Assembly (NCBI RefSeq): GCF_004016515.1
Contig: NZ_SACT01000010.1
Coordinates: forward strand, 124,001-188,000
DNA length: 64,000 nt
Direction of reading: 5' to 3'
From: Rubrivivax albus
GTDB taxonomy: Bacteria; Pseudomonadota; Gammaproteobacteria; Burkholderiales; Burkholderiaceae_C
The position numbers and the translations under genes were made by a program. This document shows, piece after piece, positions 61,255-64,000 of this stretch; the stretch's first letter is position 1; every line of letters begins with the position of its first letter. Below the pieces are notes generated by a model, which was not told the DNA's origin, made no database searches, and was given only the letters and a program-made list of their open reading frames with translations.

Positions 61255-62985
61255 ATGTACCGTCCCACCGACTTCGACCGTGCCTTCGTGCGGGCCCGCG
61301 CCGCCCAGTTCCGCGACCAGCTCCAGCGCTGGCAGCGCGGCGAGCTCAGCGAGGACCACTTCCGCCCGCTGCGCCTGCAGAACGGCTGGTACGTGCAGCG
61401 CCACGCGCCGATGCTGCGCGTAGCCGTGCCCTACGGCGTGCTGTCGGCATCCCAGCTGCGCACGCTGGCGCGCATCGCCCGCGAACACGACCACCAGGAT
61501 GTCGGCACGCCCACCGAGCGTGGCGGCTTCGGCCATTTTTCCACCCGCCAGAACCTCCAGTTCAACTGGATCCCGCTGGACCGCGCCGCCGACGTGATGG
61601 ACCTGCTGGCCGAGGTCGACATGCACGGCATCCAGACCAGCGGCAACTGCATCCGCAACGTCACCACCGATGCGCTGGCCGGCATCGCCCCCGACGAGGT
61701 GGTGGATCCGCGCCCCTACTGCGAACTGCTGCGCCAGTGGAGCACGCTCCACCCGGAGTTCGCCTTCCTGCCGCGCAAGTTCAAGATTGCCGTCATCGGC
61801 GCCCGCGAGGACCGCGCCGCCATCGCCTGGCACGACATCGGCCTGCAGCTGCTGCGTGATGCGCGGGGCGCCGTGGGCTTCCGCGTGCTGGCCGGCGGTG
61901 GCATGGGCCGCACACCGGTCATCGCTACCGAGGTGGCAGCCTTCGTGCCGTGGGCACGCATCCTGGTCTTCATCGAGGCCATCGTGCGCGTCTACAACCT
62001 GCATGGCCGGCGTGACAACGCCTACAAGGCGCGGCTGAAGATCCTGGTCAAGGCCGAGGGCCAGCGTTTCGTGGACGACGTGCAGCGCGAGTACGCGCAG
62101 CTGCTGGCCGACGGCGCGCCGACGATCCCGCAGGCCGAACTGGACCGCGTGGCCGCCAGCTTCACCGAGCCCGCCGACATGCGCCGCGCCGCGCAGGCGC
62201 CGCATGGCGAACAGCCGCCGCGCGAGGACCTGCCGCCGGCCTACCTGCGCTGGCTGGAACGCAACGTGCACGCGCACCGCGTGGCCGGCTACCGCGCCGT
62301 GACGCTGTCGCTCAAGCGCGCCGGCCAGCCGCCGGGGGACGTGACGGCCGCGCAGATGGAGGGTGCCGCAGCGCTGGCCGAACGCTTCAGCCTCGGCGAG
62401 CTGCGCGTCACTCACGAACAGAACCTGCTCCTGCCCTGGGTGCGCCACGACCAGCTGCCGGCGCTGTGGGAAGCCGCGCGCGCCGCCGGCTTCGCCACGC
62501 CCAACATCGGCCTGCTGACCGACATGATCGCCTGCCCGGGTGGCGACCTCTGCGCGCTGGCCAACGCCCGCTCGATCCCGGTGGCCGCGGCCATCCAGGG
62601 GCGCTTCGAGGACCTGGACGAGCAGCTCGACATCGGCGACGTGGACCTGCACCTGAGCGGCTGCATCAACAGCTGCGGCCACCACCACAGCGGCCACATC
62701 GGCATCCTCGGCGTCGACAAGGACGGCAGCGAGTGGTACCAGGTCACGCTGGGCGGCGCCGACGGCAGCGCACGCGGCGGCGCGGCGGTGGCCGGCAAGG
62801 TCATCGGCCCGTCGTTCGCCGCCGACGAGGTGCCCGACGTGCTGGAAGCGCTGATCGACGTCTACCGCCGCGAGCGCCAGGGCAGCGAGCGCTTCGTCGA
62901 CGTGGTGCGCCGCCTGGGCGTGCCCCCGTTCCGCGCCGCGGCCGATGCCGCCCGCCGTGCGACCGCCGCGGCCGATGCCGCCTGA
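61255..62985 (+). CDS. cysI: Sulfite/nitrite reductase haemoprotein (CysI-like)
   Basis: A 576-residue sirohaem/[4Fe-4S] reductase. The cluster ligands have the family spacing C427-x5-C433 ('ACPGGDLCALAN') and C470-x3-C474 ('GCINSCGHH'), with sirohaem-binding residues in 'TERGGFGHFSTRQNLQFNW'. The DUF934 and cysH genes follow directly, so it reduces sulfite to sulfide for cysteine synthesis. I choose the ATG at 61255; a GTG seven codons earlier is less likely. The 51 bases before it are A/T-rich compared with the surroundings and probably contain the promoter. Confidence 0.92.
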   Translation: MYRPTDFDRAFVRARAAQFRDQLQRWQRGELSEDHFRPLRLQNGWYVQRHAPMLRVAVPYGVLSASQLRTLARIAREHDHQDVGTPTERGGFGHFSTRQNLQFNWIPLDRAADVMDLLAEVDMHGIQTSGNCIRNVTTDALAGIAPDEVVDPRPYCELLRQWSTLHPEFAFLPRKFKIAVIGAREDRAAIAWHDIGLQLLRDARGAVGFRVLAGGGMGRTPVIATEVAAFVPWARILVFIEAIVRVYNLHGRRDNAYKARLKILVKAEGQRFVDDVQREYAQLLADGAPTIPQAELDRVAASFTEPADMRRAAQAPHGEQPPREDLPPAYLRWLERNVHAHRVAGYRAVTLSLKRAGQPPGDVTAAQMEGAAALAERFSLGELRVTHEQNLLLPWVRHDQLPALWEAARAAGFATPNIGLLTDMIACPGGDLCALANARSIPVAAAIQGRFEDLDEQLDIGDVDLHLSGCINSCGHHHSGHIGILGVDKDGSEWYQVTLGGADGSARGGAAVAGKVIGPSFAADEVPDVLEALIDVYRRERQGSERFVDVVRRLGVPPFRAAADAARRATAAADAA

Positions 62986-63000
62986 TTCCGGACCACCGAC

Positions 63001-63360
63001 ATGCGCTTCCTGAACCCCGACGACGCCCTCCCCCACGGCACGGTGACGCTGGCCAACACCGACGACGTGGCGGCCCACGCCGACGCTCTGCGCGAGGCCC
63101 CGGCCGTGTCACTGCACTTCCCGAAGTGGGTGGACGGCCGCGCCTATTCGCAGGCCGTGGTGCTGCGCGGCCGGCTCAAGTACGCCGGCGAGATCATTGC
63201 GACCGGCGAGGTGATGCTGGACATGCTGCCGCTGCTGCGCCGCTGCGGCTTCGACGCAGCGCAGCTGGTGGCCGGCCAGAACATGGCCGCCGCCGACCGC
63301 GCGCTGGGCTTCTTCCCCGGTCACTACCAGGCGGACCCGCACCGCAGCGTGCACGCATGA
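63001..63360 (+). CDS. DUF934 protein of the sulfate-assimilation operon
   Basis: A 119-residue protein of DUF934, whose members almost always lie between sulfite reductase and cysH in proteobacteria. Typical blocks are 'ALHFPKW'-like 'SLHFPKWVDGRAYSQAVVLRGR' and 'GEVMLDMLPLLRRCGFDAAQL'. Its role is unproven; it may assist electron delivery or assembly of the sulfite reductase. It starts 15 bases after cysI and overlaps cysH by four (ATGA). Confidence 0.9.
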   Translation: MRFLNPDDALPHGTVTLANTDDVAAHADALREAPAVSLHFPKWVDGRAYSQAVVLRGRLKYAGEIIATGEVMLDMLPLLRRCGFDAAQLVAGQNMAAADRALGFFPGHYQADPHRSVHA

Positions 63361-64000
63361 CCACGATCGTGCAACGCCTGGCGCGCAAGACGCGCGGCTT
63401 CGAGGCGCGCGTGGCCCACGCCGAGGCCCTGCTGCGCGAGGCTGCCGAGGACCATGCCGGCCGCATCGTGCAGGCCAACAGCCTGGGCGTCGAAGGCATG
63501 GTGCTGACCGACATGGTGGCGCGGCTGAAGCTGCCTGTGGCGGTGGCCACGCTGGACACCGGCGCACTGCACGCCGAGACGCTGGCGATGATCCCGCGCA
63601 TCGAGGCCCGCTATGGCATCGCCGTGGAGGTCTTCCGCCCACGGCAGGAGGCCGTGGTGCAGTTCGTCGGCCGTCATGGCGAACGCGCGATGTACGACAG
63701 CGTGGACCTGCGCCGCGCCTGCTGCGCGCTGCGCAAGCTCGAGCCGATGGAGCGCCTGCTGCAGGGCCGCAGCGCCTGGGTTACCGGCCTGCGTCGGGAG
63801 CAGTCGGCCGAGCGCCGCCACGTGCCCTTCTACGCGCTGGAGGACGACGGCCGCGAGAAGTTCTACCCGCTGGCGGACTGGACCGAGGCCGACGTCTGGG
63901 CCTACGTGCAGCGCCACGACGTGCCCTACAACGACCTGCACGACCAGTGGTTCCCCAGCATCGGCTGCGCGCCCTGCACACGCGCCGTGTCGGCCGGGGA
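63357..64000 (+). CDS. cysH: Adenylyl-sulfate reductase, assimilatory (3' end outside window)
   Basis: The frame runs off the right edge; about 214 residues are visible. The CysH P-loop-like region reads 'IVQANSLGVEGMVLTDMV', followed by 'VATLDTGALHAETLAM' and 'WVTGLRREQSAER'. Two cysteine pairs are present, C122-C123 ('RACCALRK') and C204-x2-C207 ('GCAPCTRA'). This CC...CxxC set binds a [4Fe-4S] cluster and marks the APS-using type rather than the PAPS-using enterobacterial type. The ATG overlaps the DUF934 stop. Confidence 0.92.
   Translation, partial: MTTIVQRLARKTRGFEARVAHAEALLREAAEDHAGRIVQANSLGVEGMVLTDMVARLKLPVAVATLDTGALHAETLAMIPRIEARYGIAVEVFRPRQEAVVQFVGRHGERAMYDSVDLRRACCALRKLEPMERLLQGRSAWVTGLRREQSAERRHVPFYALEDDGREKFYPLADWTEADVWAYVQRHDVPYNDLHDQWFPSIGCAPCTRAVSAG

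Noticed and set aside
60259..63078. Reading the patatin gene as a 939-residue protein extending across cysI
   Set aside because: Only the last 314 residues carry the signal peptide and patatin motifs. The extension is antisense to cysI, and a good lipoprotein start exists at 61203.

Overview
This window looks like ordinary chromosome of a GC-rich betaproteobacterium of the order Burkholderiales, probably in or near the Leptothrix/Rubrivivax/Ideonella/Roseateles group. The support is the high GC throughout, a phaC-phaA-phaB polyhydroxyalkanoate operon with a separate phasin gene, a high-potential iron-sulfur protein, a lipoyl-domain-bearing lpdA behind aceE-aceF, and the order aceE / histidine kinase / FixJ-type regulator / folD / prlC. 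I see no phage, insertion sequence, CRISPR array, rRNA or tRNA. No gene-free stretch exceeds 300 bases. All assignments come from reading motifs and gene order; no database search was run.

Layout. 1-9365: a TonB-dependent receptor (cut by the left edge), two flavin-dependent tryptophan-halogenase-family genes flanking SapC-like and cupin_8 genes, then a lipoprotein made of three near-identical 158-residue modules behind a promoter with two LacI-type operators. 9410-17076: a ferritin-like PF10118 protein, egtB, a Ycf46-like AAA ATPase and purL. 17124-24962: map-glnD-selU, three membrane-protein genes and an ankyrin-repeat protein. 24963-25237: a non-coding cluster of strong hairpins. 25238-29006: the phaCAB operon. 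29120-32866: a small membrane protein overlapping pgeF, a gentisate/tyrosine-type isomerase and hydrolase pair, a Nudix hydrolase, HiPIP and a small secreted protein. 32933-40536: a serine hydrolase and the pyruvate dehydrogenase operon. 40663-47487: a two-component system, folD, prlC and a periplasmic glutaredoxin-like protein. 47503-52236: an MFS transporter, rmuC, a candidate small RNA, a ClC channel and a MarR regulator. 52238-59296: a six-gene minus-strand operon joining an FHA protein, a cyclic-nucleotide-binding protein, a fused polyferredoxin/[2Fe-2S]/FAD oxidoreductase, a histone-deacetylase-family enzyme, a nitroreductase and a 2-hydroxyacid dehydrogenase. 59526-64000: a phasin with PhaR-type sites, a patatin-like lipoprotein, and an assimilatory sulfate-reduction operon (cysI-like, DUF934, cysH) cut by the right edge.

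The least explained parts are the 52-59 kb operon, the halogenase locus with its carbohydrate-type operators, the candidate small RNA at 50.2 kb, and a recurring arrangement in which a -10-like hexamer sits six bases before the start codon. The last suggests several leaderless transcripts.
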